Notes under the pieces: model-generated
What the model saw: only the letters and a program-made list of their open reading frames with translations
Told to the model about the DNA's origin: nothing
Database searches by the model: none
Part shown: piece by piece, positions 38,167 to 46,948 of the stretch
Position numbering within the stretch: position 1 is the stretch's first letter
How the letters are laid out: every line of letters starts with the position of its first letter
Position numbers and translations under genes: made by a program
Assembly (NCBI RefSeq): GCF_002744175.1
Contig: NZ_NKHF01000027.1
Coordinates: forward strand, 16,247 to 80,246
Reading direction: 5' to 3'
Source: Pseudoalteromonas piscicida
GTDB taxonomy: Bacteria; Pseudomonadota; Gammaproteobacteria; Enterobacterales; Alteromonadaceae
DNA length: 64,000 bases

Positions 38167-38195
38167 TTGACAAAAATTAACTCATCTCTCATAAC
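38167..38195 (+). promoter_or_regulatory. Sigma-70 promoter upstream of the Yip1 gene
   Basis: -35 TTGACA (38167-38172), 17-base spacer, -10 CATAAC (38190-38195). It lies 50 bases before the gene at 38246 and just before a palindrome. Confidence 0.55.
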
Positions 38196-38204
38196 TTAAT
38201 TGAA

Positions 38205-38223
38205 TTGTACAAAAATAGTACAA
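38205..38223. promoter_or_regulatory. Operator-like inverted repeat TTGTAC-N7-GTACAA
   Basis: A perfect 6+6 inverted repeat with a seven-base spacer, about 10 bases downstream of the predicted -10. Well placed to bind a dimeric repressor or form a small leader hairpin; the regulator is unknown. Confidence 0.45.
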
Positions 38224-38245
38224 ACCTATATTTGAGGGGCTAACT

Positions 38246-38845
38246 ATGATCTTTAATCATCTCTGGGGCTTATACGCCCACCCACAAGAAGAGTGGCAAA
38301 CTATTGATAACCGTCACGAGAGTATGTTTTACAGTTTGTCACATATCGCACTAATTGCGCTTATTCCCAGTATTATGGGCTACTATTCTTCCGTTTACTT
38401 AGGCTGGAGTGTAGGCACCGGAGACGCTGTCTATCTAACTCATGAGTCGGCACTCTTGATTGGCGTTGCTATGTATTGTGCGCTCATCGCTGGTGTGTTT
38501 ATTTTGGCATATCTGGCGCATTGGATGGCAATAACCTTTGGCTCTACGCCAACTTACACTCAAACGCTTGAACTTTCTGCCTATACCGCAACGCCGATGT
38601 TTATGTCTGCTTTTGCAGCGTTTTATCCTGAACTTTGGTTTGTGGTTTCAGTTGGCATGGTAGCACTTGCTTATTCGGTTTACCTGCTGTACACCGGTGT
38701 GCCCATTTTGATGCATATACCAGAAGAGCGTGGTTTTATTTATGCAAGCTCAGTGGTTACTTGTGGTCTTGTGTTGCTGGTTATTATCCTTGCCGCTACC
38801 GCGATTTTGTGGACAAATGGCATCATTAGCCCAACTTTCACTTAA
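38246..38845 (+). CDS. Yip1-family (DUF1282-like) membrane protein
   Basis: 199 residues with five predicted membrane helices after a short N-terminal amphipathic segment. The opening MIFNHLWGLYAHPQEEWQTI and the mid-protein SAYTATPMFMSAFAAFYPEL are typical of Yip1/YohC-like proteins. Function unknown; E. coli YohC relatives are inner-membrane proteins. Single gene with its own promoter and terminator. Confidence 0.85.
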   Translation: MIFNHLWGLYAHPQEEWQTIDNRHESMFYSLSHIALIALIPSIMGYYSSVYLGWSVGTGDAVYLTHESALLIGVAMYCALIAGVFILAYLAHWMAITFGSTPTYTQTLELSAYTATPMFMSAFAAFYPELWFVVSVGMVALAYSVYLLYTGVPILMHIPEERGFIYASSVVTCGLVLLVIILAATAILWTNGIISPTFT

Positions 38846-38928
38846 TAACCAGCTTCTGGTTAATGATATTACGCGCTTGAGCTTAGGTATTTTAGTGAAT
38901 TAAATAATGTTAATTTTCCATCTCACGC

Positions 38929-38957
38929 AAAACGGTGCTCAGATAGCACCGTTTTTT
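38929..38957 (+). terminator. Intrinsic terminator after the Yip1 gene
   Basis: AACGGTGCT (38931-38939) pairs with AGCACCGTT (38945-38953), followed by further T (to 38957). Confidence 0.9.
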
Positions 38958-38990
38958 ACAAGACCATTCGCTATATCGCTCCTGCTGAAC

Positions 38991-39028
38991 AAAAAAGGCG
39001 CAGTACCTAAGCGGAACTACGCCTTTTC
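38991..39028 (-). terminator. Intrinsic terminator overlapping the phhB stop
   Basis: On the minus strand AAAGGCGTAGT and ACTGCGCCTTT form a stem with one mismatch, loop of about eleven, then six T (38991-38996). The upstream arm includes the phhB stop codon. Confidence 0.75.
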
Positions 39029-39388
39029 TACCAACTGGCTACGATTATAGCGCTTCGAATACTTCATCTGTTTAGCTGCGCAGATAAAATCGTTCTTGTG
39101 CAGACCTTTAATTGAATGGCTCCACCAAGTCACGGTCACTTTACCCCACTCGGTAAGTAGGCCTGGATGATGGCCTTCTTCTTCAGCCATATCGCCCACT
39201 TTGTTAGTGAAGGCTAATGCTTGTTTAAAGTTTTTGAACTTATAAACACGCTCAAGCTGCATAATACCATCACGTACTTCAGGTACCCAATCAGGGATCT
39301 GTTTGATTAGAACCGCTAGTTCTTCATCTGATACTTTAGGCGCATCCGCACGACACGCTTCACATTTTTGTGCACTTAAATCAGACAT
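39017..39388 (-). CDS. phhB: Pterin-4a-carbinolamine dehydratase
   Basis: Recycles the pterin cofactor of phenylalanine hydroxylase. 123 residues. Conserved block [20 protein letters not shown] has the catalytic His pair, followed by [19 protein letters not shown]. The N terminus carries a short Cys-containing extension ([11 protein letters not shown]). It follows phhA after 10 bases, forming the phhAB operon. Confidence 0.95.
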   Translation of the reverse strand: MSDLSAQKCEACRADAPKVSDEELAVLIKQIPDWVPEVRDGIMQLERVYKFKNFKQALAFTNKVGDMAEEEGHHPGLLTEWGKVTVTWWSHSIKGLHKNDFICAAKQMKYSKRYNRSQLVEKA

Positions 39389-39398
39389 TGATAATTCC

Positions 39399-40196
39399 TT
39401 AACTTGCTAGTTTTTGTTTTGGCGGAAACTTAGGTTCAAATAACCCTAGCTCTTTTGCTTCTTCAACCAATGACATGATATCCATTTTTGAGATCTCAAA
39501 TAAGTCATTGATTGAGTTAATTGTATAGTAAATCGGTTGCATAATATCGATGCGATAAGGTGTACGTAGCACGTCCAATACATTTAATGGATTAATTTCT
39601 GGCTTATCAGAATAAACGTACTGTGTCTCACCTGGACTAGATAAAACACCGCCACCGTAAATACGCAGGCCTTGGTCAGTTTGCATTAAACCAAACTCAA
39701 CCGTAAACCAGTATAAACGGGCAAGGTAAACACGATCTTTTTTCTCAGCCGCATAACCTAGCTGACCATATTTGTGCGTAAACTCTGCAAATGCAGGGTT
39801 AGTCAGCATAGCGCAATGCCCGAAAATCTCATGGAAAATATCTGGCTCTTGCAAATAGTCAAACTCTTCTCTTGAACGTATAAACGTTGCCACTGGGAAT
39901 TGCTTGTTCGCTAACAACCGAAAGAATTCATCAAAATCTATCAGTGCAGGAACAGGCGCAACTTGCCAACCAGTCTCTTTCTCTAAAACTTCATTCAACT
40001 CGCTAAGTTGAGGAATGCGATCTTTGGGTAGATTAATTTTTTTAAGGCCAGCCAAATATTCGTCGCAGGCTTTACCTTCAATACACGCTAACTGTCGTTC
40101 AACCAACTCTGACCAAATTTGGTTCTCTTCATCTGTCCAAGCAATAAAGCCATTCTCGTCTGGCTGCTTAGATACATATTTACTTGCTTTAGCCAT
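39399..40196 (-). CDS. phhA: Phenylalanine 4-hydroxylase
   Basis: Iron- and tetrahydropterin-dependent monooxygenase converting phenylalanine to tyrosine. 265 residues, the bacterial single-domain form without the regulatory ACT domain. Iron ligands are His122 and His127 ([11 protein letters not shown]) and Glu167 ([10 protein letters not shown]). Upstream lies a TyrR/PhhR-like box (40360-40377), consistent with aromatic-amino-acid control. Common in marine and pseudomonad lineages, absent from E. coli. Confidence 0.97.
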   Translation of the reverse strand: MAKASKYVSKQPDENGFIAWTDEENQIWSELVERQLACIEGKACDEYLAGLKKINLPKDRIPQLSELNEVLEKETGWQVAPVPALIDFDEFFRLLANKQFPVATFIRSREEFDYLQEPDIFHEIFGHCAMLTNPAFAEFTHKYGQLGYAAEKKDRVYLARLYWFTVEFGLMQTDQGLRIYGGGVLSSPGETQYVYSDKPEINPLNVLDVLRTPYRIDIMQPIYYTINSINDLFEISKMDIMSLVEEAKELGLFEPKFPPKQKLAS

Positions 40197-40359
40197 TTTA
40201 CATTCTCACCTCATTCACTCCGATTTTTCGATCTGACAATTGTTATTGCTGTCCTGTTGATGGTTCGGAGTGCTTCAACTTGTGACTTTGATACTAAGTA
40301 AAAGTGAAGGAAAGTTTAATAGTGAGCACGTTTATCGCATTTCTCACAACACACCATTT

Positions 40360-40377
40360 TGTAAAGATAAAAATACA
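40360..40377. promoter_or_regulatory. TyrR/PhhR-box-like site upstream of phhA
   Basis: TGTAAA-N6-AATACA against the TyrR consensus TGTAAA-N6-TTTACA: 10 of 12 specified bases match. It lies about 165 bases upstream of phhA, which is regulated by PhhR/TyrR homologues in Pseudomonas. No sigma-54 signature was found with confidence. Confidence 0.35.
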
Positions 40378-40401
40378 ACACTGTAAACTTAGGAAAACAC
40401 A

Positions 40402-40433
40402 CAAATAAAAAAGGGCCCATCTGGGCCCTTGCC
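40402..40433 (-). terminator. Intrinsic terminator after the methionine gamma-lyase gene
   Basis: AAGGGCCCA and TGGGCCCTT (40411-40430) form a near-perfect palindrome; on the minus strand it is followed by TTTTTTATTTG. Confidence 0.9.
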
Positions 40434-40451
40434 GTACATTAAAAATTACAC

Positions 40452-41630
40452 CTATATTTTATCAAATGCTTGCTTGAGATCATCGATGATATCTTGGACG
40501 TCCTCCAACCCTACTGAGATCCGAATAAGGCCATCAGAAATACCAGCAGCTAGTCGCTCTTCTTGGGTATAAGGTGAGTGAGTCATTGATGCGGGGTGCT
40601 GAATAAGCGTTTCTGGGTCACCAAGGCTTACAGCTAAGGTACATAGTTCAGTGGCATTAATAAACTGCTCTCCTTGCTGCAAAGAACCTTTAATTTCAAA
40701 AGCAATGACGCCGCCTGCGCCTTTCATCTGTTCACCAAGAAATTGATAACCTGGATGCGAAGGCAGGCCCGGATAATAAACAGTATTTACTTTTGGGTGC
40801 GACTCGAGAAACTCAGCCACGGTCTGAGCACTTTGGCAATGGCGCTGGACACGTAGCGCCAATGTTTTTAACCCGCGATTGATTAGCCACGCATCATGTG
40901 GGCTGATCGTTGCGCCAATGTCTTTTAATACGGTTAGCTTGATAAGCTCAATATGTTCCTTTGAGCCGCACACTAGTCCAGCTACAACATCGCCATGCCC
41001 ATTGAGGTACTTAGTGGCACTGTGGACAATAAGGTCAGCACCAAAATTGACTGGTTTTTGCAACAGCGGCGTCATAAAAGTATTGTCAACAACGAACAGA
41101 AGCTCATGCTGCTTTGAAACCTCACCCAACATTTTAAGATCTAATACTGTCATATTGGGGTTGATCGGGGTTTCAGCAAACAACAGTTTTGTGTTTTCTT
41201 TTATGGCATCACGTAACGCCTGCTCATCGCTTAAATCAACGAAGGATACTTCGATCCCAAACTTTGGCAGCATATGCGCAAAAAGTGCGAAGCTGCAGCC
41301 GTACAGTGCACTTGATGCAATCATATGATCGCCGTGCTGTAAAAAGCTCAGTACCGAGGCCGAGACGGCCCCCATACCGGTAGCTGTCGCGGCTGCGTCT
41401 TCCATGCCCTCTAATCGCGCCACTTTTTCTTCAAGCTCTCTCGTTGTAGGGTTACCAAGACGCGTATAGATATAACCGGGTTCTTCCCCCGCAAATCGAG
41501 CTGCACCTTGTGCCGCATCTTTAAAATGGAATGTCGACGTTTGATACAATGGCGCGGTTAATGCGCCATGCGGATCGTCAAAATGATTGGGTCCGTGAAT
41601 ACACTGACTGTCATCTCTTAATGTTTTCAT
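40452..41630 (-). CDS. megL: Probable methionine gamma-lyase (Cys/Met metabolism PLP enzyme)
   Basis: 392-residue PLP enzyme of the cystathionine gamma-synthase family. PLP Lys207 lies in HSATKYLNGHGDVVAG. It has Tyr110-Gly-Cys112 (SSALYGCSF), the Cys at the position characteristic of methionine gamma-lyases (Cys116 in P. putida), and the opening HGALTAPLYQTSTF and the SLGDPETLIQHPASMTHSPY block also match that subgroup. It would cleave methionine to methanethiol, 2-oxobutyrate and ammonia. Cystathionine gamma-synthase or O-acetylhomoserine sulfhydrylase remains possible. Single gene with its own terminator, not linked to other Met genes. Confidence 0.8.
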   Translation of the reverse strand: MKTLRDDSQCIHGPNHFDDPHGALTAPLYQTSTFHFKDAAQGAARFAGEEPGYIYTRLGNPTTRELEEKVARLEGMEDAAATATGMGAVSASVLSFLQHGDHMIASSALYGCSFALFAHMLPKFGIEVSFVDLSDEQALRDAIKENTKLLFAETPINPNMTVLDLKMLGEVSKQHELLFVVDNTFMTPLLQKPVNFGADLIVHSATKYLNGHGDVVAGLVCGSKEHIELIKLTVLKDIGATISPHDAWLINRGLKTLALRVQRHCQSAQTVAEFLESHPKVNTVYYPGLPSHPGYQFLGEQMKGAGGVIAFEIKGSLQQGEQFINATELCTLAVSLGDPETLIQHPASMTHSPYTQEERLAAGISDGLIRISVGLEDVQDIIDDLKQAFDKI

Positions 41631-41757
41631 ACTTGCCTGCTGATTTTATTATTGCTAATCAAATAAGTGCGTTAGCGAGCTGATTAGCGTCGTTTTTGTG
41701 TTGTAACCAATATGTAGGGCAGTTTAGAACAATAAACAAGCATGCCAGATGGGGAGA

Positions 41758-41785
41758 CGGCTAGTTTACCTTGTATCACTAGCCG
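41758..41785. repeat. Hairpin between ycjF and megL
   Basis: CGGCTAGT (41758-41765) pairs perfectly with ACTAGCCG (41778-41785), with a 12-base loop. No T run on the minus strand, so termination after ycjF is not certain. Confidence 0.4.
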
Positions 41786-41820
41786 CTTTTACTTAATGGG
41801 GTGTATAAAATTGTTTCCGT

Positions 41821-42846
41821 TTAAGCTTTTTTACTACGCCGTAGCAGCACATCAACAACCGAGCTGATCGCACTTTTTAACAAGCTTTGTTTATGCGTCA
41901 AGCGTGGCAGAGGTCGGCACAGCTCCATCGCTTTGTAGCCCAAACGTGCTGTGAAAATACCCGCACTCAAGCCTTGTGCACTGCGGGTGGAAAGCTTACC
42001 TAATAGCTCAGCGCCCACACTGGTTGCTGCAAGATCACTGACCAACTCACTCGCTCCAACAAACACCATTTGCTTCAACAACATTTTGTAGAGCGTGATC
42101 CGGCTACGATATGCCAAACGAATACCGTAATGTTTACTAATTTTCTCCACCAGCACCACCCCACGCCACAACACTGCTAGCATATCGACCAGAGCAAGTG
42201 GGCTTAGGGCAACCAATAGCGCCGATGTGGTTGCATGTTCTTGGATCAGCTTTTTGGCTTCTTCATCTTGATCACGCAACAAGGTCTTTTCATACAAAGT
42301 AACGACTTCTCGGTCGGTGTGATGCGGCTGAAGGGCGTCTTCAAAGGCGGCCACCTTTTTTTCAGGGTGCGCTTTTAAAAGCGGCGCTAACCAAGTGCGC
42401 GCTTCACCAATTTGATCACTTTGCAGTAAACGTTGAGCATCATGTTTAATCTGCTGATGTTGCTTTAATTTGCTGAGCGCAATCACTTCTGAAAATAGGA
42501 ATTTAAACAACGCCAGCAAACCAAGCGATAATACCGTGGTGTACAGGCTGAATAACAAAATACTTTGCTCATAGCTTGCTCTTAATGTCAGTACAGCCTC
42601 AACAACAATCAGTACTAATAGTGCAATAACAAAACACTGCTTAAAGCCAAATCGCCAACCAGATTCATACACTCGTTCAATTTTTGGTAACTCAGGCTCT
42701 ACGCCAGCTTCTTGATGCTCGTTAACAACCAGCTCGTTACCCAGCACTTTGCCTTCACCGCCCAAGTTTTGCGACTCTGGCTGGTTTTCAGCATCGATAT
42801 TCAAGCGTCGACCTGAGCCTTGATATGATTTAGTCTGATCTGTCAT
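41821..42846 (-). CDS. ycjF: YcjF-family (TIGR01620/DUF697) membrane protein
   Basis: 341 residues (E. coli 353). Two membrane helices in the N-terminal third (about 70-115), then a helical C-terminal DUF697 region with GASELVSDLAATSVGAELLG. Function is unknown, but it is a member of the Psp regulon in E. coli. It overlaps ycjX by 4 bases (ATGA) and ends the five-gene group pspA-pspB-pspC-ycjX-ycjF. Confidence 0.92.
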   Translation of the reverse strand: MTDQTKSYQGSGRRLNIDAENQPESQNLGGEGKVLGNELVVNEHQEAGVEPELPKIERVYESGWRFGFKQCFVIALLVLIVVEAVLTLRASYEQSILLFSLYTTVLSLGLLALFKFLFSEVIALSKLKQHQQIKHDAQRLLQSDQIGEARTWLAPLLKAHPEKKVAAFEDALQPHHTDREVVTLYEKTLLRDQDEEAKKLIQEHATTSALLVALSPLALVDMLAVLWRGVVLVEKISKHYGIRLAYRSRITLYKMLLKQMVFVGASELVSDLAATSVGAELLGKLSTRSAQGLSAGIFTARLGYKAMELCRPLPRLTHKQSLLKSAISSVVDVLLRRSKKA

Positions 42847-44255
42847 CTTAATTTATCTCCAATTAAGAACTGCAATGCATGATCAAGCCGAATGTGCGTT
42901 AAGTTTCCTTGTTTTGCAGGTAGCGGCTCAAAAGCCAAAAATTCAAAGCCGCCTTGCGGCCAAGCTTGCGCCTTAGGGATATGATCAGGTGGCGTTGGTG
43001 GGATATAGTTAATAAACTGCTGTTCACCGACGGGTTTTCCAAAGATGCACTGAACATTTTGCGTACCGTCTTGCACCGCCCTCGCTTCCACGCTTCTTAC
43101 TGAGGAAAGTGACATAGTATCGACAGTCACGCCACTGAACCGCAGCTCGTTTGCGCTATCCATCAACATTTCACTCAACAATCTGGTCAAATTAGTTTGT
43201 TGTTCATTTAACACTCCATCGCATTTATTGGCAGCAAACAACACCTTGTCGATTTTTGGATTAAACAAACGAGACAATAAACCACTTTTACCATGTGAAA
43301 ACATAGCCAATATTTGCTTCAATGCGACTTCTTGTTCTTTTAGCGTGTCATGTCCGTCGCTCAGGCTACCTAATAAATCAACCAACACCACTTGGCGGTC
43401 AAACTGGCAAAAGTAGTCTTTATAAAAAGGTGAGACTACTTGTTTCTTATATGCCTCAAACCGATCGTTAAGTTGTTCATATTGACTGTTTGCCGTGATT
43501 TCCTCTGGGTGGGTAAGCACAGGAAAAAACAACAGCAACGGTGCACCTTCTAAATCGCCCGGGATCAGTGCTCTACCTGGCTGTAAGTTAGATAGCTTTG
43601 TTTCTTGCTGTAGTTGTCGTAGTAGTTCGTGATAACGATGAGCTAGGGTTTTTAATTCACTCTCATTCACCGCTCCAGCACTGTCAAACCGTTCAAGTAA
43701 CTGTAAAAATTCAGCGGCAAAAGGCTGATACTTCGGCTTTTTCAGTAATGCGAGTTGTTGTTCACACCAGCTTTGAAAAGATAACTTTAATAGTGGCAAA
43801 TCCATTAACCACTCGCCGGGGTAATCATACAGTTCAAGGTATAAGGTGTGGGTTTGCGCTAAGTGCTGCTTTAAACCGCGCTCACTGTGATACCTGAAGG
43901 CTAAAGTTAGGGTATTAATGCGTTTGGTTGAAGCGGGCCAAGTTGGAGGCTCATCTAGCAAACAGCTTATGGCTTGCTGATAATCAAATGTCGGCACTGC
44001 CAATGCTTTTTGCGGCTCAGGGCGACAGGCAACCAAACGCCCCTCTCCTACCACATCAAAAAATGGTAAATTATCACTGCTGGCTTGTGTCGTGAGGTGC
44101 TTAATTAAGGCTGTAATAAACGCGGTTTTACCACTTCCACTAAAGCCAGTTACTGCAAGTTTTATATGCTTATCAAAGGAGCGGTGGAGCGTTTTTTTGG
44201 CTTGTTGTTTTAGCTTATCTAGGGATGAGGGGGTGCGAAAGCGTGACGTTGTCAT
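42843..44255 (-). CDS. ycjX: YcjX-family GTPase-like stress protein
   Basis: P-loop protein of the DUF463 family, co-induced with Psp; crystal structures of relatives show GTP/GDP binding. I use the ATG at 44253-44255 (MTTSRFRTPSSLDK), giving 470 residues (E. coli 465); an in-frame TTG at 44277-44279 would add 8 residues. Walker A GFSGSGKT at 37-44; TLYLELYDYPGEWLMDLPLL follows. The C-terminal part ends in the conserved LDHALQFLIGDKLR. Confidence 0.92.
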   Translation of the reverse strand: MTTSRFRTPSSLDKLKQQAKKTLHRSFDKHIKLAVTGFSGSGKTAFITALIKHLTTQASSDNLPFFDVVGEGRLVACRPEPQKALAVPTFDYQQAISCLLDEPPTWPASTKRINTLTLAFRYHSERGLKQHLAQTHTLYLELYDYPGEWLMDLPLLKLSFQSWCEQQLALLKKPKYQPFAAEFLQLLERFDSAGAVNESELKTLAHRYHELLRQLQQETKLSNLQPGRALIPGDLEGAPLLLFFPVLTHPEEITANSQYEQLNDRFEAYKKQVVSPFYKDYFCQFDRQVVLVDLLGSLSDGHDTLKEQEVALKQILAMFSHGKSGLLSRLFNPKIDKVLFAANKCDGVLNEQQTNLTRLLSEMLMDSANELRFSGVTVDTMSLSSVRSVEARAVQDGTQNVQCIFGKPVGEQQFINYIPPTPPDHIPKAQAWPQGGFEFLAFEPLPAKQGNLTHIRLDHALQFLIGDKLR

Positions 44256-44303
44256 AAAAAATAATTTACCCCTTTGCAAAAGGCCAAGGCGGCTGATACC
44301 GCC

Positions 44304-44705
44304 TTAAAGCTTGTCTATTTCTCTGCTAACTGTAAATTCAGGAGAAGTTACATAGCGTTCCATGTTTTGAATTCTGCCGTCTAATCGTGACAATCTGTCT
44401 TTTAGGTCGTAAAGCGCCTGTCTTGGCGGCTCTCCTTTTTGCCATACTTTAAACTTAACAGATACTTTGTCTTCGTCTTTGGCGTCTGGTGAACGATTAG
44501 GGATCACTTCGCGCTTATCTAGAATAAACCAACAAGCAACGTAGACCACAATAAATAACGGACCGCCCGAAAGTAACACAGCTGTGATGAACAAGATCCG
44601 AACAAGCCACAGCTCCATATTAAAGTAATCACTCAGGCCGGCACAGACTCCAGCGATTTTACCACGGCTAGGGTCACGATATAGTTCACGCTTTAGTTTA
44701 CTCAT
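44304..44705 (-). CDS. pspC: Phage shock protein C
   Basis: Inner-membrane sensor/anti-toxin of the Psp response. The ATG at 44703-44705 overlaps the pspB stop (ATGA) and gives 133 residues (E. coli 119). PspC domain: LYRDPSRGKIAGVCAGLSDY, LVRILFITAVLLSGGPLFIV (membrane helix) and the C-terminal IQNMERYVTSPEFTVSR, which strongly resembles E. coli PspC. Confidence 0.95.
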   Translation of the reverse strand: MSKLKRELYRDPSRGKIAGVCAGLSDYFNMELWLVRILFITAVLLSGGPLFIVVYVACWFILDKREVIPNRSPDAKDEDKVSVKFKVWQKGEPPRQALYDLKDRLSRLDGRIQNMERYVTSPEFTVSREIDKL

Positions 44706-44935
44706 AACTTGCGTCTCCACTGTGGTGATTCTTGATCAAGCAAAGCTTCTAGTGTTTCAACACGATCTGCCATCTTTTCCGCTTTGTTTGCCAATTCGAT
44801 AAGCTGACGATGCTCATGCTCACTTAACCCTTGGCTCACCTGCTTTTTACTACGGTAATGCAAAATCAACCAAAGTGGTGCCACGACGACCATAAAAATA
44901 ATCAACGGGGCCATTATTACTTCTGCGTCAAACAT
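44702..44935 (-). CDS. pspB: Phage shock protein B
   Basis: 77-residue membrane protein (E. coli 74) with one N-terminal helix (about 8-24) and a leucine-zipper-like coiled coil (EHRQLIELANKAEKMADRVE). With PspC it signals to PspA. It lies 76 bases after pspA and overlaps pspC. Confidence 0.94.
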   Translation of the reverse strand: MFDAEVIMAPLIIFMVVVAPLWLILHYRSKKQVSQGLSEHEHRQLIELANKAEKMADRVETLEALLDQESPQWRRKL

Positions 44936-45011
44936 AATCTTCTCCTGCCTTCAACCTGGCTGTTATTATTGTAGTTGGTTAGCACCTACCTTGCAGCAGG
45001 TGCGGTTATTT

Positions 45012-45671
45012 TCACTTCTCAGCCATTTTCTTTTTCAGCTGCTCAAGCTCGTCATCAATTTTTTCATTCTTTTGCAGATCCGCAATCTCATCTGCTAAAG
45101 ATTTCTTACCTAAATCGTAAGACTCAATTTGTGACTCTAGACCATCAATTTTGCTTTCGTATCGCTCGAAACGATTTAAAGCATCATCTACTTTACTGCT
45201 GTCTAGTGCTTTTTTCACCTCTAAACGAGACTCAGCCGAACGTTGACGCAGTACAATCGCTTTTTGACGGGCTTTTGCGTCTGCGAGCTTGTCTTGCAGG
45301 GTGCTCACTTCCTGTTGTAGCTTTTCAATGTGTGTCTCTACGTGTTGAAGTTCTTGCTCAAGTGCAGCAACATCTTCGGCAGACTTTTGCTTTTCGAGCA
45401 ATGCTGCTCGCGCTAGGTCTTCACGCTCTTTACTCAATGCCAGTTCCGCTTTGGTCTGCCAATCATCAGCCTGTGCTTTAAGCTGTTCAAGACGGCGCGT
45501 TAACTCCTTTTTCTCAGCTAATGTTTTGGCTGAGGTCGATCTTACTTCGACTAGTGTATCTTCCATTTCTTGGATAATTAGGCGAACCATTTTTTCCGGA
45601 TCTTCTGCTTTATCCAAAATAGCATTAATATTAGAATTCACTATGTCTGCAAAACGAGAAAAAATTCCCAT
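45012..45671 (-). CDS. pspA: Phage shock protein A
   Basis: ESCRT-III-like coiled-coil protein that inhibits PspF and, under stress, oligomerises on the inner membrane. 219 residues (E. coli 222). N-terminal MGIFSRFADIVNSNINAILD amphipathic helix, then continuous coiled coil with KMVRLIIQEMEDTLVEVRST. Shine-Dalgarno AGAGGT precedes the ATG. First gene of the psp operon, divergent from pspF, with a sigma-54 type promoter. Confidence 0.97.
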   Translation of the reverse strand: MGIFSRFADIVNSNINAILDKAEDPEKMVRLIIQEMEDTLVEVRSTSAKTLAEKKELTRRLEQLKAQADDWQTKAELALSKEREDLARAALLEKQKSAEDVAALEQELQHVETHIEKLQQEVSTLQDKLADAKARQKAIVLRQRSAESRLEVKKALDSSKVDDALNRFERYESKIDGLESQIESYDLGKKSLADEIADLQKNEKIDDELEQLKKKMAEK

Positions 45672-45717
45672 AGTGGTTACCTCTTTGGTTAATAGCTAAA
45701 TTGCTTACAGACTATGT

Positions 45718-45733
45718 ATCAAATAGCTTGCCA
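45718..45733 (-). promoter_or_regulatory. Sigma-54 promoter of the psp operon
   Basis: On the minus strand the sequence is TGGCAAGCTATTTGAT, against TGGCACGN4TTGCW: the -24 GG and spacing are kept and the -12 reads GA rather than GC. Predicted start near 45706, leader about 35 nt. The sigma-54 activator PspF is encoded divergently. Confidence 0.65.
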
Positions 45734-45854
45734 ACTTTAACAAATTTAAAAACACAATAAAATCATATGGTTATTTTATTTTCAAAAGTCCTTTAGTTAT
45801 CCCATTTTTTGAAATACACTAGTTATTAGTAAAAACCACTAAGAGTTAGGCAAT

Positions 45855-46946
45855 ATGAGCCGTTTTCGCCAACAGGATAATTTATTAGGCCAATCCGACA
45901 GCTTTTTAGCCGTACTAGACAAGGTGTCTCAGCTGGCACCGTTAGAGAAGCCAGTGCTCATTATTGGTGAGCGAGGCACAGGTAAAGAGCTAATCGCCGC
46001 ACGTCTTCACTTCCTCTCAGAGCGCTGGGATCAAGAGTACGTCAAACTTAATTGTGCAGCGTTAAACGAAAACCTGCTAGAAAGCGAATTATTTGGCCAT
46101 GAAAGCGGTGCTTTTACCGGGGCCAGTAAACGCCATGAAGGTCGTTTTGAGCGCGCTAACGGTGGTACATTATTTTTAGATGAGCTGGCAAACACCTCTG
46201 CCATGGTACAAGAGAAGTTACTTCGCGTTATCGAATATGGAGAGTTTGAGCGGGTGGGCGGTAAACAAACGGTTAAAGTAGATACCCGATTGGTGTGCGC
46301 CACCAATGAGGATCTCCCAACGCTTGCTGATGCTGGGGAGTTTAGGCACGACTTACTCGACCGCCTCGCATTTGATGTCATTACCCTGCCACCATTACGA
46401 GCCAGAAAAGAAGACATATTATTACTTGCGGAACATTTTGCGATTAATATGGCTCGAGATTTAGGCTGGGAACTATTTAGCGGCTTTACCCGCAAGGCCA
46501 TCGAAAAACTACTAGACTACCCTTGGCCTGGTAATATACGAGAGCTCAAAAATGTTGTCGAGCGCAGCTTATATCGTCACGGCAACGACCAGGTCCCAGT
46601 TCATGATATTGTCTTCGACCCATTTGCGAGTCCATTTAGACCCAGCCAACGTATTAAGGCTCCAGCATCGCACCCGGTCACACCGCAAGGGCAACATGTG
46701 GACGAGGCACAAGCGCCATCACCTAGCACCGAACAAGCACCTGAATCTCAGCTCAATTTTGCTTTTCCGTGTGATTTAAAATCACTCTCTAATGAGTATG
46801 AAATCACCATGTTGCAAAAAGCACTTGAATTTAGTCAATTTAATCAAAAGAAAACTGCACAAAACCTTGGTTTGACGTATCATCAACTTAGAGGGTATTT
46901 GAAAAAATACAACCTATTGGATCAAAACCAAAAACAAGAGGCCTAG
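45855..46946 (+). CDS. pspF: Psp operon transcriptional activator PspF
   Basis: Sigma-54 enhancer-binding AAA+ activator without an N-terminal receiver domain; controlled by PspA binding. 363 residues (E. coli 325), the extra length being a Pro/Gln-rich linker (about 255-305). Walker A GERGTGKE at 38-45, sigma-54-contacting GAFTGA at 85-90, Walker B GGTLFLDEL, and a C-terminal Fis-type helix-turn-helix (NQKKTAQNLGLTYHQLRGYL). Its stop overlaps the sapA start. Confidence 0.96.
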   Translation: MSRFRQQDNLLGQSDSFLAVLDKVSQLAPLEKPVLIIGERGTGKELIAARLHFLSERWDQEYVKLNCAALNENLLESELFGHESGAFTGASKRHEGRFERANGGTLFLDELANTSAMVQEKLLRVIEYGEFERVGGKQTVKVDTRLVCATNEDLPTLADAGEFRHDLLDRLAFDVITLPPLRARKEDILLLAEHFAINMARDLGWELFSGFTRKAIEKLLDYPWPGNIRELKNVVERSLYRHGNDQVPVHDIVFDPFASPFRPSQRIKAPASHPVTPQGQHVDEAQAPSPSTEQAPESQLNFAFPCDLKSLSNEYEITMLQKALEFSQFNQKKTAQNLGLTYHQLRGYLKKYNLLDQNQKQEA

Positions 46947-46948
46947 TG

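Noticed and set aside
43228..43416. Plus-strand ORFs opposite ycjX, sapA and other long genes
   Set aside because: They are antisense or alternative-frame shadows of well-supported genes with no protein-family resemblance.
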